A stretch of 64,000 bases of DNA. Source: Bacteroidales bacterium WCE2008. Its GTDB lineage: Bacteria; Bacteroidota; Bacteroidia; Bacteroidales; UBA932. Under the pieces are notes generated by a model. It made no database searches. It had not been told where the DNA came from and saw only the letters and a program-made list of their open reading frames with translations. Position numbers and translations under genes: made by a program. The DNA is taken from positions 248,001 to 312,000 of the forward strand of contig FUZM01000003.1 of NCBI GenBank assembly GCA_900167925.1. The letters run 5' to 3'. Shown here piece after piece: positions 20,733-29,610 of the stretch. Position 1 is the first letter of the stretch; each line of letters begins with the position of its first letter.

Positions 20733-22259
20733 ATGAGAAATTTATTCCTTACCAATACTCTGACCCATAGAAAGGAACTGTTTGTCCCGATTAATCCGGG
20801 TCATGTCGGCATGTATGTCTGCGGCCCGACCGTCTATGGCGACGCACACCTCGGCCACGCCCGTCCGGGAGTCACCTACGACGTACTCCAGAGACTGTTC
20901 AGACACCTCGGCTACAAGGTGCGTTACGTCCGTAACATCACCGACGTAGGCCACCTCGAGCACGACGCCGACGAAGGTGAGGACAAGATTGCAAAGAAAG
21001 CCCGGCTGGAGCAGCTCGAGCCGATGGAGGTCGTCCAGACCTATACCTTCCGCTACCACGAGGCCATGCGCCTTCTCAATGTAGCTCCGCCATCCATCGA
21101 GCCACGCGCTTCGGGCCATATTATCGAGCAGATCGAGACTGTCAAGAAGATACTTGACGCCGGCCTCGCCTATGAGAGCAACGGCTCGATCTACTTCGAC
21201 GTAGAGAAATACAACAACCTGCACCGTTACGGCATCCTTTCCGGCCGTACCCTCGACGACACGCTCGAAGGTACCCGCAGCCTCGACGGCCAGAGCGACA
21301 AGAAAGCTCCTTACGACTTCGCACTCTGGAAGAAGGCCGAGCCGCAGCATATAATGAAATGGCCGTCCCCATGGGGAGAAGGTTTCCCGGGATGGCATCT
21401 CGAATGCTCCGTCATGGGCGAGAAATATCTCGGTCATGAGTTCGACATCCACGGAGGCGGAATGGACCTCATGTTCCCGCACCATGAATGCGAGATCGCC
21501 CAGAATGTTGCATCCCGCGGCACCCAGGGCGTGCACTACTGGGTGCACAACAACATGATCACCATCAACGGACAGAAGATGGGCAAGTCCCTCGGCAACT
21601 TCATCACCCTGCCGCAGCTCTTCGCCGGCGAGCATGACAAGCTCGACCAGGCATACAGCCCGATGACGATCAGATTCTTCATCCTCCAGGCTCATTACCG
21701 CAGCACTCTCGACTTCTCCAACGAAGCCCTCCAGGCCGCAGAGAAGGGACTCAAGAGAGTGATGCAGGCATACAAGGACCTCTGCGCCATCTCCGGCCAT
21801 AAGGCCATCAACCTCGGCTACGGCGAGTTCATCGATGCAGTCGCACCGGAATCATGCAAGGCCGACAACGCCGAGATCAAGGCTATCTTCGACGGAGTCT
21901 ACGACGCCCTCTGCGACGACATGAACACTCCGATCGCCCTCGCCCATATCTTCGACGCCATCAGGATCATCAACACGGCCAAGGAAGGAAAGCTTCAGCT
22001 CTCCGCCGGAGACATCGACACGCTCGTGCAGCTGTTTGACGACGTGGTCTTCGGAGTCCTCGGCCTACGCGACGAGGCTTCCGCCGAAAGCGGCAACCAG
22101 AAAGTCGTTGCCGGCCTGATGGACATGGTACTCGAAGAAAGGGCAGCAGCCAAGGCCGCCAAGGACTGGCCTCGCAGCGATGCAATACGCGACAATCTCA
22201 AGGCTCTCGGAATCACGGTGAAGGACACCAAGAACGGAGCCGAGTGGACAATAGACTAA
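20733..22259 (+). CDS. cysS: Cysteinyl-tRNA synthetase
   Basis: This class Ia synthetase charges tRNA-Cys. In 508 residues it shows [20 protein letters not shown] (HIGH-equivalent, with a zinc cysteine), [21 protein letters not shown] and HHECEIAQ (further zinc ligands), and the KMSKS-equivalent KMGKSLGNF starting at about K282, followed by the DALR/anticodon domain. It is slightly longer than the E. coli enzyme. It is followed after 3 bp by an exonuclease III gene and is probably co-transcribed with it. Confidence 0.98.
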   Translation: MRNLFLTNTLTHRKELFVPINPGHVGMYVCGPTVYGDAHLGHARPGVTYDVLQRLFRHLGYKVRYVRNITDVGHLEHDADEGEDKIAKKARLEQLEPMEVVQTYTFRYHEAMRLLNVAPPSIEPRASGHIIEQIETVKKILDAGLAYESNGSIYFDVEKYNNLHRYGILSGRTLDDTLEGTRSLDGQSDKKAPYDFALWKKAEPQHIMKWPSPWGEGFPGWHLECSVMGEKYLGHEFDIHGGGMDLMFPHHECEIAQNVASRGTQGVHYWVHNNMITINGQKMGKSLGNFITLPQLFAGEHDKLDQAYSPMTIRFFILQAHYRSTLDFSNEALQAAEKGLKRVMQAYKDLCAISGHKAINLGYGEFIDAVAPESCKADNAEIKAIFDGVYDALCDDMNTPIALAHIFDAIRIINTAKEGKLQLSAGDIDTLVQLFDDVVFGVLGLRDEASAESGNQKVVAGLMDMVLEERAAAKAAKDWPRSDAIRDNLKALGITVKDTKNGAEWTID

Positions 22260-22262
22260 GCC

Positions 22263-23015
22263 ATGAAATTCGTATCCTGGAACGTAAACGGGCTTCGTGC
22301 CTGCGAGGGGAAGGGCTTCAGCGAGGCCTTCAGGGCGCTGGATGCCGATTTCTTCTGCCTGCAGGAGACGAAGATGCAGGAAGGCCAGCTGGATCTGGCT
22401 TTCGAAGGCTTTGATTCATACTGGAACTACGCAGAAAAGAAAGGCTATTCCGGAACCGCAATCTTCACAAGGCTGAAACCGCTTTCAGTTTCCTACGGCA
22501 TCGGTATCGACATGCACGACCACGAAGGCCGAGTAATCACTCTCGAAATGCCGGAATTCTATCTGGTCTGCGTCTATGTACCGAATGCCCAGGACGGACT
22601 CAAGAGGCTCGATTACAGGATGCAGTGGGAAGACGACTTCAGGGCCTACCTCAGCGGGCTCTCTGCGAAAAAGGGAGTCATCGTCTGCGGAGACCTCAAC
22701 GTCGCCCACAACGAAATCGACCTGAAGAATCCTTCAAGCAACCGCCACAACGCCGGCTTCACAGATGAAGAAAGGGGAAAATTCAACGCCCTGCTCGCAT
22801 CAGGCTTCACTGACAGCTGGCGGTCCCTCAATCCGGACACGGTCAAATATTCATGGTGGTCATACCGCTTCCACGCCCGCGAGAACAACGCAGGATGGCG
22901 TATCGACTACTTCCTGGTTTCGGATTCGATAAAAGACAAGATCGCCGGAGCGGAGATCCATAACGAGATTTTCGGCTCGGACCACTGTCCGGTCGAGCTT
23001 ACTCTTTCTCTCTGA
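22263..23015 (+). CDS. Exodeoxyribonuclease III (AP endonuclease family)
   Basis: The 250-residue protein belongs to the Xth/ExoA endonuclease-exonuclease-phosphatase family, which cuts at abasic sites during base-excision repair. The motifs seen are SWNVNGLRA at the N-terminus, CLQETKMQ (metal-binding Glu), VYVPNAQDGLKRLDYR, GDLNVAHNEIDL, WRIDYFLVSD and the C-terminal catalytic SDHCPV. The ATG lies 3 bp after the cysS stop. The 3' end overlaps the convergent membrane-protein gene by 17 bp. By motif it is nearer the ExoA type than E. coli XthA; no symbol is assigned. Confidence 0.95.
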   Translation: MKFVSWNVNGLRACEGKGFSEAFRALDADFFCLQETKMQEGQLDLAFEGFDSYWNYAEKKGYSGTAIFTRLKPLSVSYGIGIDMHDHEGRVITLEMPEFYLVCVYVPNAQDGLKRLDYRMQWEDDFRAYLSGLSAKKGVIVCGDLNVAHNEIDLKNPSSNRHNAGFTDEERGKFNALLASGFTDSWRSLNPDTVKYSWWSYRFHARENNAGWRIDYFLVSDSIKDKIAGAEIHNEIFGSDHCPVELTLSL

Positions 23016-23991
23016 CAGACTCGTGGATAAACGAGATTCCTCCGCAGAGAATCTGCACGAGGAGCTGGGACTCATGTGACAATGTGGCCCATACTATTCC
23101 CGTCTCCACCGGAATTCCGTAGATAGCCGACAGCGCCAGAGTGATAGCCGAATGGTAGGCCCCAAGGCCGCCTGGAACCGGAATCAGCGTACTCAGAGAG
23201 CCGACAACCATCAGGAACAGGGCGTCTGTCAGTCCCATTGTCTCGAAGCCCGGCAGGATTCCGTCGACGGCTTCGATTATGCAGGCCGAGGTCAGCACAT
23301 ACAGCACCTGGATCAGCACGGTATAGACGACGAACCGCCACCATGAATCCATCATGACGCTGCTCTTCAGTCCGTCGCCGATTCCCCTGAGGAAGCCCCA
23401 GACTTTGCCTGCGGCCGATGACTTGTCCTTCAGCAGCCATGCCGCCAGCACAACTATGGCGACCAGACCGGCGAGACCGGCGATAAGCCAAGGCATGTTG
23501 ATATTGACTTTCTCGAAAAGTTCCGAGAGACGGTCCCCCATCAGAGGCAGGGACAGCAGGATCACCGCTCCCATCGACAGCATGTCCCAGATCCTGTCCC
23601 CGAGGACAGTGCCGGCGACTTTGTCGAAGGAGGCTTTGCGGGTGCCGTCGGGCTCCCTGGCGGAGTTGCTGACTATGTATCCGCATCTTACGAGCTCTCC
23701 GACGCGGGAGAAGACGATATTTGCGAGATAACCGATATTGACTGCGTTGAAGCAGGTGAGCCTCGAAGTAGTCGGGTCAATCGGGAGAAGATAGCCTCTC
23801 CACCTGAGGGCGCGGAGATAGAAGACGACTATTCCGAGGACCATGGAGACGGCGACATAACCCCATCTGCAGGAGGCGACGGCAGAGATGAAATCGTGCC
23901 AGTCTACATTCCTGAAGGAGTAATAAAGCAGGGCTGCAGCCATCGCGAACGACAGCGCATACCAGGTTATGTCTTTAACTTTCTTTCCCAT
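22999..23991 (-). CDS. Lysylphosphatidylglycerol synthase TM-type (UPF0104) membrane protein
   Basis: The 330-residue protein has about eight hydrophobic segments and the LPG_synthase_TM arrangement, including LRALRWRGYLLP, the central GYLANIVFSRVGELVRCGYI and the C-terminal VPGGLGAYHSAITLALS. The family includes the membrane flippase half of MprF-like proteins; stand-alone members in Bacteroidota are presumed lipid transporters. No lysyl-transferase domain is attached. It diverges from the PfkB kinase gene with overlapping promoters and overlaps the convergent exonuclease gene by 17 bp. The exact lipid is unknown. Confidence 0.85.
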   Translation of the reverse strand: MGKKVKDITWYALSFAMAAALLYYSFRNVDWHDFISAVASCRWGYVAVSMVLGIVVFYLRALRWRGYLLPIDPTTSRLTCFNAVNIGYLANIVFSRVGELVRCGYIVSNSAREPDGTRKASFDKVAGTVLGDRIWDMLSMGAVILLSLPLMGDRLSELFEKVNINMPWLIAGLAGLVAIVVLAAWLLKDKSSAAGKVWGFLRGIGDGLKSSVMMDSWWRFVVYTVLIQVLYVLTSACIIEAVDGILPGFETMGLTDALFLMVVGSLSTLIPVPGGLGAYHSAITLALSAIYGIPVETGIVWATLSHESQLLVQILCGGISFIHESVREKE

Positions 23992-23999
23992 ATTTATAG

Positions 24000-24007
24000 C
24001 AAAGTTA
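24000..24007 (-). promoter_or_regulatory. -7 element TAACTTTG for the membrane-protein gene
   Basis: It matches TAnnTTTG on the minus strand and ends 8 bp upstream of the ATG at 23991. It lies only 11 bp from the -7 of the divergent kinase gene, so the two promoters overlap. Confidence 0.6.
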
Positions 24008-24018
24008 AGAATAATACC

Positions 24019-24026
24019 TAAATTTG
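24019..24026 (+). promoter_or_regulatory. -7 element TAAATTTG for the PfkB kinase gene
   Basis: A perfect TAnnTTTG match. Transcription starting about 7 bp later leaves a short A-rich leader before the ATG at 24051, supporting that start over the upstream ATG at 24033 and TTG at 24024. Confidence 0.65.
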
Positions 24027-24050
24027 TATGATATGATAAAAAATAAAGGA

Positions 24051-25046
24051 ATGAAATCTATACTCGGAATAGGCAACGCTCTTACTGATATCCTGGCCGT
24101 ACTGCCGGATGATACTTTGCTTAAGGAGTACCATCTTCCGAAAGGAAGCATGCAGCATGTGGACATGGAGACCGGAGACAAGATCTGGTCAGCGCTCAAG
24201 GAGGTCGGAGTAAAATACGTTCCCGGAGGCTCTGCAGCCAACACAATCACCTGCACTGCTATTTTCGGCATGCCTTCCGGCTATATCGGAAAGATCGGCA
24301 ACGACGAACTCGGCCATCTCTTCAAGAGCACGATGGAGCAGTATGGAGTAAATACGACCATGCTCTACGGCACGAAGTCGTCAGGACGCTGCATGGTCTT
24401 CATCTCCGGAGCCAATGCGGAGAGGACTTTCGCCGATTACATGGGCTCGGCCCTCGAGATGGGACCGGAGGACCTGAAGCAGGAGTATTTCGAAGGTTAC
24501 GATTATTTCCATATCGAGGGATACCTAGTACAGAACCAGGACCTTATCCTGAAAGCCGTGCAGATGGCCAAGGCCGCCGGCTGCAAGATCTCCATCGATA
24601 TGGCTTCATACAATGTAGTGGAGTCCAACGAGGCTTTCCTGCATAACCTTGTAGACAATTACGTCGACATTGTATTCGCCAACGAGACCGAGGCCAAGTC
24701 TTTCACCAAGCTCGAGCCGCGGGAGGCCCTCGCCGAACTCTCCAAGCACTGCGAGATCGCAGTCGTCAAAGTCGGCAAGGACGGTTCCATGGTCCAGAAA
24801 GGAGACGAGTATTATTTCATCGAGCCGTGGCCGGCCAAGGCGATCGATGCCACCGGAGCCGGAGACACCTATGCCGCGGGCTTCCTGTATGCTCATTCTC
24901 TCGGAATGCCGCTGAAGGTCTGCGGGGAGATCGGTTCGATAATCGCCGCAAAGGTGGTCGAAGTGATAGGCACGAAGATTGATATTCCACGCTGGAAAGA
25001 AGCAAAGATAGAAATCAAGAAACTTATCGCAGAGAATTCAAGATAG
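24051..25046 (+). CDS. PfkB-family carbohydrate/adenosine kinase
   Basis: The 331-residue cytosolic protein is a ribokinase-fold kinase. It shows the N-terminal IGNALTDILA, the PGGSAANTITC substrate loop, IGKIGNDELG, and the C-terminal DATGAGDTYAAGFLY containing the catalytic Asp and anion hole. Overall order and length resemble the adenosine kinase-like subgroup common in Bacteroidota, but substrate cannot be fixed from motifs. The start MKSILGIGNA is chosen because the two earlier in-frame starts fall within or next to the promoter. DUF6913 and DUF368 genes follow with 1-bp gaps, so the three are probably one transcript. Confidence 0.9.
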   Translation: MKSILGIGNALTDILAVLPDDTLLKEYHLPKGSMQHVDMETGDKIWSALKEVGVKYVPGGSAANTITCTAIFGMPSGYIGKIGNDELGHLFKSTMEQYGVNTTMLYGTKSSGRCMVFISGANAERTFADYMGSALEMGPEDLKQEYFEGYDYFHIEGYLVQNQDLILKAVQMAKAAGCKISIDMASYNVVESNEAFLHNLVDNYVDIVFANETEAKSFTKLEPREALAELSKHCEIAVVKVGKDGSMVQKGDEYYFIEPWPAKAIDATGAGDTYAAGFLYAHSLGMPLKVCGEIGSIIAAKVVEVIGTKIDIPRWKEAKIEIKKLIAENSR

Positions 25047-25047
25047 C

Positions 25048-25581
25048 ATGTTCGAGAGCATAAAAGATCTTCTTAGAAAAGGTGTCCTGCGCAAGCTGGG
25101 CGGCAGACAGGAGTCCGGGATTATTCCTGTCTCCAGCGTACGTACCGCCGTTGCGTTCATAGACGTCAAGGATCCTTCTTTCGACGAATGCAAACTCAAG
25201 CTCCAGGCCTTCTACCGCGAAAACGGAATAAAAGGAGAGGTCTTCTTCTTCGATTTCAGGAAGATCGGCAAGGGAGAACGACTGATCACCAGCATAACGA
25301 CGACAATTCTGGCCCGGGATCTGGACTGGCTCGGCCGTCCGGTCAAGGAGAAGGTCGACCACATGCTCGGCAGCAACCCGGACATGTTCATTTCCCTGCT
25401 GCCGGAGAATTCTTTCCCTCTCGAATTCATGACCAAGTGCTCGAAGGCCAAGTTCAAGATAGGACGTTTCGACATGTCGGACGACGCATTCGACCTGGTC
25501 GTCACAGACCCTGCCGGAAAGACTCTCAGCCAGGCAGAAAGTTTCGATGAGATCAAAAAATTACTCGCATTGATAAAGTAA
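25048..25581 (+). CDS. DUF6913-type conserved Bacteroidota protein
   Basis: The 177-residue soluble protein has no signal peptide or membrane segment. It is recognised from its general pattern as a DUF6913 family member: FIDVKDPSFDECKLKLQAFY, a FFFDFRKIGKGERL stretch, and a conserved central ITTTILARDLDWLG followed by MFISLLPENSFPLEFMTKCSKAKFKIGRF. Function is unknown. It is located between a PfkB kinase (1-bp gap) and the PopT-type translocase (1-bp gap), so it is co-expressed with both. No catalytic motif is claimed. Confidence 0.7.
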   Translation: MFESIKDLLRKGVLRKLGGRQESGIIPVSSVRTAVAFIDVKDPSFDECKLKLQAFYRENGIKGEVFFFDFRKIGKGERLITSITTTILARDLDWLGRPVKEKVDHMLGSNPDMFISLLPENSFPLEFMTKCSKAKFKIGRFDMSDDAFDLVVTDPAGKTLSQAESFDEIKKLLALIK

Positions 25582-25582
25582 G

Positions 25583-26461
25583 ATGTACAAGCACCTTATA
25601 ACCGCCCTGAAAGGTTTCGGGATGGGCGCCGCAAATGTTGTCCCGGGAGTCTCCGGAGGCACTATCGCCCTGCTTACAGGAATATATACAGAACTTATAG
25701 AAGCCATAAATTCCCTGATGGACATATCCGTCTGGAAGCTACTGCTCAAAGGCAAGTTCAGCGAATTCTGGAAAGCCGCCCATGGTCCTTTCCTTCTCGC
25801 GGTCTTCGTCGGAGTCGTCCTCAGCATCCTTACCCTCGCAAGGGTCATGGAATACTCGATAGTGCACTACCCTGTCCAGACATGGGCCTTCTTCTTCGGA
25901 CTGATCATAGCATCGGCGATCTACATGATACTTGACATCAGGGATAAGAAAGCCGGCGACTTGATCTGGGGCGTTGCCGGACTGGCGCTGGGGCTGGTTG
26001 TATGTACCCTAACCCCGACCTCGACTCCGGACTCGATGCCGTTCATCTTCCTCTGCGGAGCGATAGCGGTCTGCACGATGATCCTGCCGGGCGTTTCGGG
26101 CAGCTTCGTGCTCGTAATCATGGGGAAATATGAATTCATAATGAGCGCGCTGAACAATATGGACCTGCCGGTCCTCGGAGTCTTCGTTCTCGGTTGCGTC
26201 GTCGGGCTGCTGGCGTTCGCGAAGTTCCTGCACTGGCTTCTCGCCCGCTGCGAGAGACAGACCATGCTGGTGCTGGTCGGATTCGTTCTGGGATCGCTTG
26301 TAAAAGTATGGCCGTGGAACAACATGGAGGCAGTGCGCACCGCCAATCTGCTCGGAGGTCTGGATCCCGGTGCCATGCACATCCCGGGTGCCATTCTATG
26401 GGGCGTTGCCGGCCTCGCTCTGGTAATACTTCTGGAGATCCTGAGCAAAAAGAAGTCCTAA
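25583..26461 (+). CDS. DUF368 membrane protein, PopT-type undecaprenyl-phosphate translocase
   Basis: The 292-residue polytopic protein contains about eight membrane segments and the two DUF368 signature repeats: KGFGMGAANVVPGVSGGTIALLTGIY at the N-terminus and CTMILPGVSGSFVLVIMGKYE in the middle. DUF368 proteins (PopT) have been shown to return undecaprenyl phosphate to the cytoplasmic face of the membrane for cell-wall and glycan assembly. That role is inferred here from family membership. It is the last gene before tRNA-Arg and is co-directional with the PfkB kinase gene. Confidence 0.9.
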   Translation: MYKHLITALKGFGMGAANVVPGVSGGTIALLTGIYTELIEAINSLMDISVWKLLLKGKFSEFWKAAHGPFLLAVFVGVVLSILTLARVMEYSIVHYPVQTWAFFFGLIIASAIYMILDIRDKKAGDLIWGVAGLALGLVVCTLTPTSTPDSMPFIFLCGAIAVCTMILPGVSGSFVLVIMGKYEFIMSALNNMDLPVLGVFVLGCVVGLLAFAKFLHWLLARCERQTMLVLVGFVLGSLVKVWPWNNMEAVRTANLLGGLDPGAMHIPGAILWGVAGLALVILLEILSKKKS

Positions 26462-26488
26462 TATTAGTGGTAATAAAAAAATAATCCT

Positions 26489-26496
26489 TATATTTG
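26489..26496 (+). promoter_or_regulatory. -7 element TATATTTG of tRNA-Arg
   Basis: A perfect TAnnTTTG match 11 bp upstream of the mature tRNA 5' end. It gives the tRNA its own promoter, separate from the DUF368 gene. Confidence 0.7.
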
Positions 26497-26507
26497 CAGT
26501 CCGTTTC

Positions 26508-26581
26508 GGTTCGGTAGCTCAGCTGGATAGAGCAACAGCCTTCTAAGCTGTGGGTCTTGGGTTCGAATCCCAACCGAATCA
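26508..26581 (+). tRNA. tRNA-Arg (anticodon TCT)
   Basis: The 74-nt cloverleaf has acceptor GGTTCGG/CCGAATC with one G-T pair, a D-arm (AGCTCAGCTGGATAGAGC), an anticodon loop CTTCTAA with anticodon TCT reading AGA, and a T-arm GGGTTCGAATCCC. The discriminator is A. CCA is not encoded. Confidence 0.96.
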
Positions 26582-26587
26582 CGTTTC

Positions 26588-26621
26588 GAAAAAGCCCGCC
26601 ATGTCATCGACATGGCGGGCT
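26588..26621 (-). terminator. Terminator of the minus-strand lipoprotein operon
   Basis: A perfect 13-bp stem (26593-26605 with 26609-26621) around a 3-nt loop is followed on the minus strand by five T residues (plus-strand A run from 26589). It lies 6 bp after the stop of the DUF4832-type gene. It may also stop tRNA-Arg transcription from the other side, where the flank is A/T-rich but lacks a clean T-run. Confidence 0.85.
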
Positions 26622-26627
26622 AATTAA

Positions 26628-27959
26628 TTATTTTACTGAAGCATCGTATTCGATACCCTTCTGCTTAGGTACGAGATGGTCACATTCGATAGTAGGCTTT
26701 ACAGACGAGCTGATCTTGCTGTCTTCGATGATGATCCATACTTCTTCGCCCGGCATGAGGTTGCGGAGGTTGTAGCCGCCGCGTATGCCGTCTACAGCTA
26801 CCCAAGCGTCGCGATAGATTGGAGCGACTCCGGCATTGGCGATAAGGATTGCAGCTCCCTTCTTTGACTTGATCCTGTAATCCTTGATCTTGAAACGGTA
26901 TCCCATAGCCTTACCCGCCTCGGTGAGACGTGAAGACTTCTGATATTCCGGCTGGTCGTTACCGATGATGTATGACATGTGGACACGTTTAACCAGATCC
27001 TCGAATTTCCTGCCATGGATACCGGACTTGTCGAGGCAATGCTCCTGGTCATAATCGGAATAATAGCTGAACTCGCCTCCGAGAGGAGCCGTCTTGTAAC
27101 GCTCGGTTCCGAAGAATTTCCAGTTCTGGTAGTTCTCGTCGTCATAATCCTCGCACATAAAAGAATCGTCGAAGTTTCCGAACTTGAGGTTGAGCAGATT
27201 CTTGTTCTTGCGGAACGGCGCGTATTTTCCGTCAGCAGCGTCGATGGAGATGCTCCAAGGAGTCTTGACGAACCATCCATCCATCGCCGAAAGGAACAAA
27301 GTCTGGAAGTCGAAATCCGGGAAGGTCTGGCCAAGCTTGAACGGTCCGTCATAGATATGGTACTCAGCCCAGAGACCAAAACCGGTCTGGACGAATGCCA
27401 GACGAGGATCGCTGTCATACCTCTCGGCGAAACGTCTGTGGAATTCCATGTGGAAATCCTTGAGTTCCTGGCAACTCCAGTCAGGGAAGTACGTCGTCTT
27501 TTTTTCGCTCTTGCCCTTGGTTTCCTTGTAATCCGGGAGATTCTTGATATAGTCAGGGACAGCGCATTTCTTGCCTACATAAGTGTAGCGGAAACGGACG
27601 ACAGCCTGATGGCCGCGGGAAGCGACATCTTTCAGGAGCTTATCCATAGCGCTCCAGTCAAAGACACCTTTTTCCTTGCATATATCGCTGTAGAGCATAT
27701 ATGAGAATTCCAGCTGTACGTAGCTGTCTTTTTTGTGATCATTATCATTCCACAATACGATACCGGTCATCGGCTGTACATGAGTCACCTCTGAATTGAG
27801 CTTTGTGCGTGTGTAACCATCAAGCTTAGGCTCAGCAACAGATGCAGAAGAAGTCAGTGGCTGAGGATTCGAATCCTTTAAAAGATCCGCCTCAACATTG
27901 TTCTTGGCGCAGCTTAGCAATGCCAGGAACAGAATCGATGAAATAAAACAACGAAACAT
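26628..27959 (-). CDS. DUF4832-type lipoprotein (TIM-barrel-like)
   Basis: The 443-residue precursor has a lipoprotein signal (FLALLSC, Cys17). The body contains a barrel-like region with WSAMDKLLKDVASRGHQAVVRFRYTYVG, LAFVQTGFGLWAEYHIYDG and SAMDGWFVKTPWSISID, in the order typical of DUF4832/DUF4874 proteins, which resemble glycoside hydrolase barrels but have no established activity. The C-terminal part is beta-rich (RFKIKDYRIKSKKGAAILIANAGVAPIYRDAWVAVDG). It is the last gene of the six-gene lipoprotein operon. Immediately before its ATG is a 2.7-copy 7-bp tandem repeat. A carbohydrate-active role is inference only. Confidence 0.7.
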   Translation of the reverse strand: MFRCFISSILFLALLSCAKNNVEADLLKDSNPQPLTSSASVAEPKLDGYTRTKLNSEVTHVQPMTGIVLWNDNDHKKDSYVQLEFSYMLYSDICKEKGVFDWSAMDKLLKDVASRGHQAVVRFRYTYVGKKCAVPDYIKNLPDYKETKGKSEKKTTYFPDWSCQELKDFHMEFHRRFAERYDSDPRLAFVQTGFGLWAEYHIYDGPFKLGQTFPDFDFQTLFLSAMDGWFVKTPWSISIDAADGKYAPFRKNKNLLNLKFGNFDDSFMCEDYDDENYQNWKFFGTERYKTAPLGGEFSYYSDYDQEHCLDKSGIHGRKFEDLVKRVHMSYIIGNDQPEYQKSSRLTEAGKAMGYRFKIKDYRIKSKKGAAILIANAGVAPIYRDAWVAVDGIRGGYNLRNLMPGEEVWIIIEDSKISSSVKPTIECDHLVPKQKGIEYDASVK

Positions 27960-27960
27960 A

Positions 27961-27979
27961 GTTAAAAGTTAAAAGTTAA
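27961..27979 (-). repeat. 7-bp tandem repeat directly upstream of the DUF4832-type start
   Basis: GTTAAAA occurs twice plus a partial third copy on the plus strand (TTTTAAC repeats in the direction of the gene), separated from the ATG by one base. It occupies the translation-initiation region and could slip. Confidence 0.6.
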
Positions 27980-27988
27980 TAATGAGTA

Positions 27989-28819
27989 TTAATTGATGGT
28001 AAGACCATCCATCTCGAGGCGATATATGTGGGGCTGGTCATCATCGTCATCGCCCACCCAGACGCAGTTGTGAGCGTGGTCGACGCAAACCGATTCATTG
28101 TTTCCTATGTATGACACCTTATATTTTCCAAGATAAGTCCTGGCGTCTCCGGAGAAGACGAAGAGGGCATGAGCCTCGGAGTCCGTCACCCAAAGCCAGT
28201 CATTTACGGAGTCATAGCACAATCCGCCGATTTCACGGATGCCTGACACCACTGTCTCGAGCGAGATGCAGTCGAGGACCTCGCCATTGAGGTTATATCT
28301 CCAGAGATTCGCTTCTTCCTGAGAACCCACATAGACAGTGCTGTCGCGATACCATGTAATTCCCTCAAGGCCGGAATTGCCGTATTTGCCGACAACTGCA
28401 TCCCTGACATTGAACAAATCCGTGCGCTCCGTAAAACCAGGGGCCGAGATGCGGGCTACTTTCTGCGATCCTTCCACGCACACATGAAGGTCTCCGGATG
28501 CAGGATCGAGAGTAACGCCTTCCAGGTCGTCGTCGAAATGCTTGACGTTCTCGACGCTTACCTGGCCATCCTTGATGGTGACCTTGGCGAGCTGGCCCTG
28601 GTCTCCGACGGCCCAGAGAGACTCCCCGTCTGCCGTGAGGCAGATACCTGAGAGTTCCTCGACATCGACGTTATATTTCTTATGGGATATCACTTTCGGC
28701 AATGTAACCTCCTCCTGGACCGGTTCGGTCTCGGGTTCGACATCGTTCTTACCCTGGCACTGGCAGGCGATAAGAAGGACCGACATGATTGATATATGGA
28801 ATAAAATATTATTTCTCAT
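27989..28819 (-). CDS. SdiA-regulated-domain lipoprotein (beta-propeller)
   Basis: The 276-residue precursor begins with a lipoprotein signal (SVLLIAC). The rest is a set of blade-like repeats: ELSGICLTADGESLWAVGDQGQLAKV, DLEGVTLDPASGDLHVCVEGSQKVARI, GLEGITWYRDSTVYVGSQEEANLWRY, IGGLCYDSVNDWLWVTDSEAHALFVF and ESVCVDHAHNCVWVGDDDDDQ. The pattern fits the SdiA-regulated (YjiK-like) family, predicted calcium-binding propellers of unknown function; the DDDDDQ stretch may bind metal. It lies 53 bp after the CxxC lipoprotein gene and 29 bp before the DUF4832-type gene. Confidence 0.75.
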   Translation of the reverse strand: MRNNILFHISIMSVLLIACQCQGKNDVEPETEPVQEEVTLPKVISHKKYNVDVEELSGICLTADGESLWAVGDQGQLAKVTIKDGQVSVENVKHFDDDLEGVTLDPASGDLHVCVEGSQKVARISAPGFTERTDLFNVRDAVVGKYGNSGLEGITWYRDSTVYVGSQEEANLWRYNLNGEVLDCISLETVVSGIREIGGLCYDSVNDWLWVTDSEAHALFVFSGDARTYLGKYKVSYIGNNESVCVDHAHNCVWVGDDDDDQPHIYRLEMDGLTIN

Positions 28820-28872
28820 TTCAAGTAGCTGATTTATATATTGTTATACTTCATTTCTATCCAAAGACTATG

Positions 28873-29604
28873 CTAAAGGGCCGGGGTATATGACCGCGTC
28901 ACTATGCCGGAGCCATCGATAACATAATATACCGGGGTCATCTTTATGTCAAAGACGGCCTCATGGTCTTTCATAGTCTGGTATTCCCAGCCGGGAACTT
29001 CAGGCATGGAACCGTCGCCGCAGCATATCGCCAGACGGCGGACGCCGTTCCATTCAGGTTTTTCGCGGAGTCTGGTCAGCGCCTCGCGGCAGGAAGGGCA
29101 AGAGAGGTCCAGCACAAGCACCAGCGTGCTGCGACCCTGAGGATCGGCCTGCGGATATGCGGCCATATCTCCTTCCTTGTTTATGTTCATCCAGTCTCTT
29201 TTCTGCAGCAACGGGGCGTATTCGTCCGGATTCAAGACTCCGTCGGAGACGATCCGGTCCACAGCATATGTAAACAGTCCGACGTTGCGGCAGGATGAGT
29301 ATGGATTGTAGAATGCGCCTTCCATCCACTCGCTGTAGATGTAATAGGCGACTTCGTCTTCCGCTTTGAGGCGGTCGAACAATAAGCCGAGGGCCGCCTT
29401 CGCTTCCTCGGACGGAGCGTTGGCGGCAATCTCGGCAAAATCTGCGAAGAGGTTCTGCGATACGCGGATGTCCTCTTCGAGCAGAGTCTTATCTTTCCAA
29501 TATCCGGAAATCGCCGCGCCCGGCCCGTTCCCTGCCGCATGACAGCCGGAAACGAGCAAGACGCAACTAAGTATCGCCGGTATTATCTGAAAGATCCGTG
29601 GCAT
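28873..29604 (-). CDS. DUF5106-like lipoprotein with thioredoxin-type CxxC
   Basis: The 243-residue precursor has a lipoprotein signal (CVLLVSGC). The N-terminal half is helical (ETLLEEDIRVSQ-like region through YYIYSEWMEGAFYNPYSSCRNVGLFTYAVD), as in DUF5106 proteins that precede thioredoxin folds. The C-terminal half reads as a thioredoxin-like domain: TLVLVLDLSCPSCREALTRL with the redox pair CPSC, and FDIKMTPVYYVIDGSGIV containing the cis-proline TP. It could reduce or isomerise disulfides in envelope proteins; partners are unknown. It starts 6 bp downstream of the CBM9-like gene. Confidence 0.65.
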   Translation of the reverse strand: MPRIFQIIPAILSCVLLVSGCHAAGNGPGAAISGYWKDKTLLEEDIRVSQNLFADFAEIAANAPSEEAKAALGLLFDRLKAEDEVAYYIYSEWMEGAFYNPYSSCRNVGLFTYAVDRIVSDGVLNPDEYAPLLQKRDWMNINKEGDMAAYPQADPQGRSTLVLVLDLSCPSCREALTRLREKPEWNGVRRLAICCGDGSMPEVPGWEYQTMKDHEAVFDIKMTPVYYVIDGSGIVTRSYTPAL

Positions 29605-29610
29605 ATGTCC

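Noticed and set aside
20742..21800. 352-codon minus-strand frame opposite cysS
   Set aside because: cysS motifs are complete on the plus strand; the antisense frame is a composition effect.
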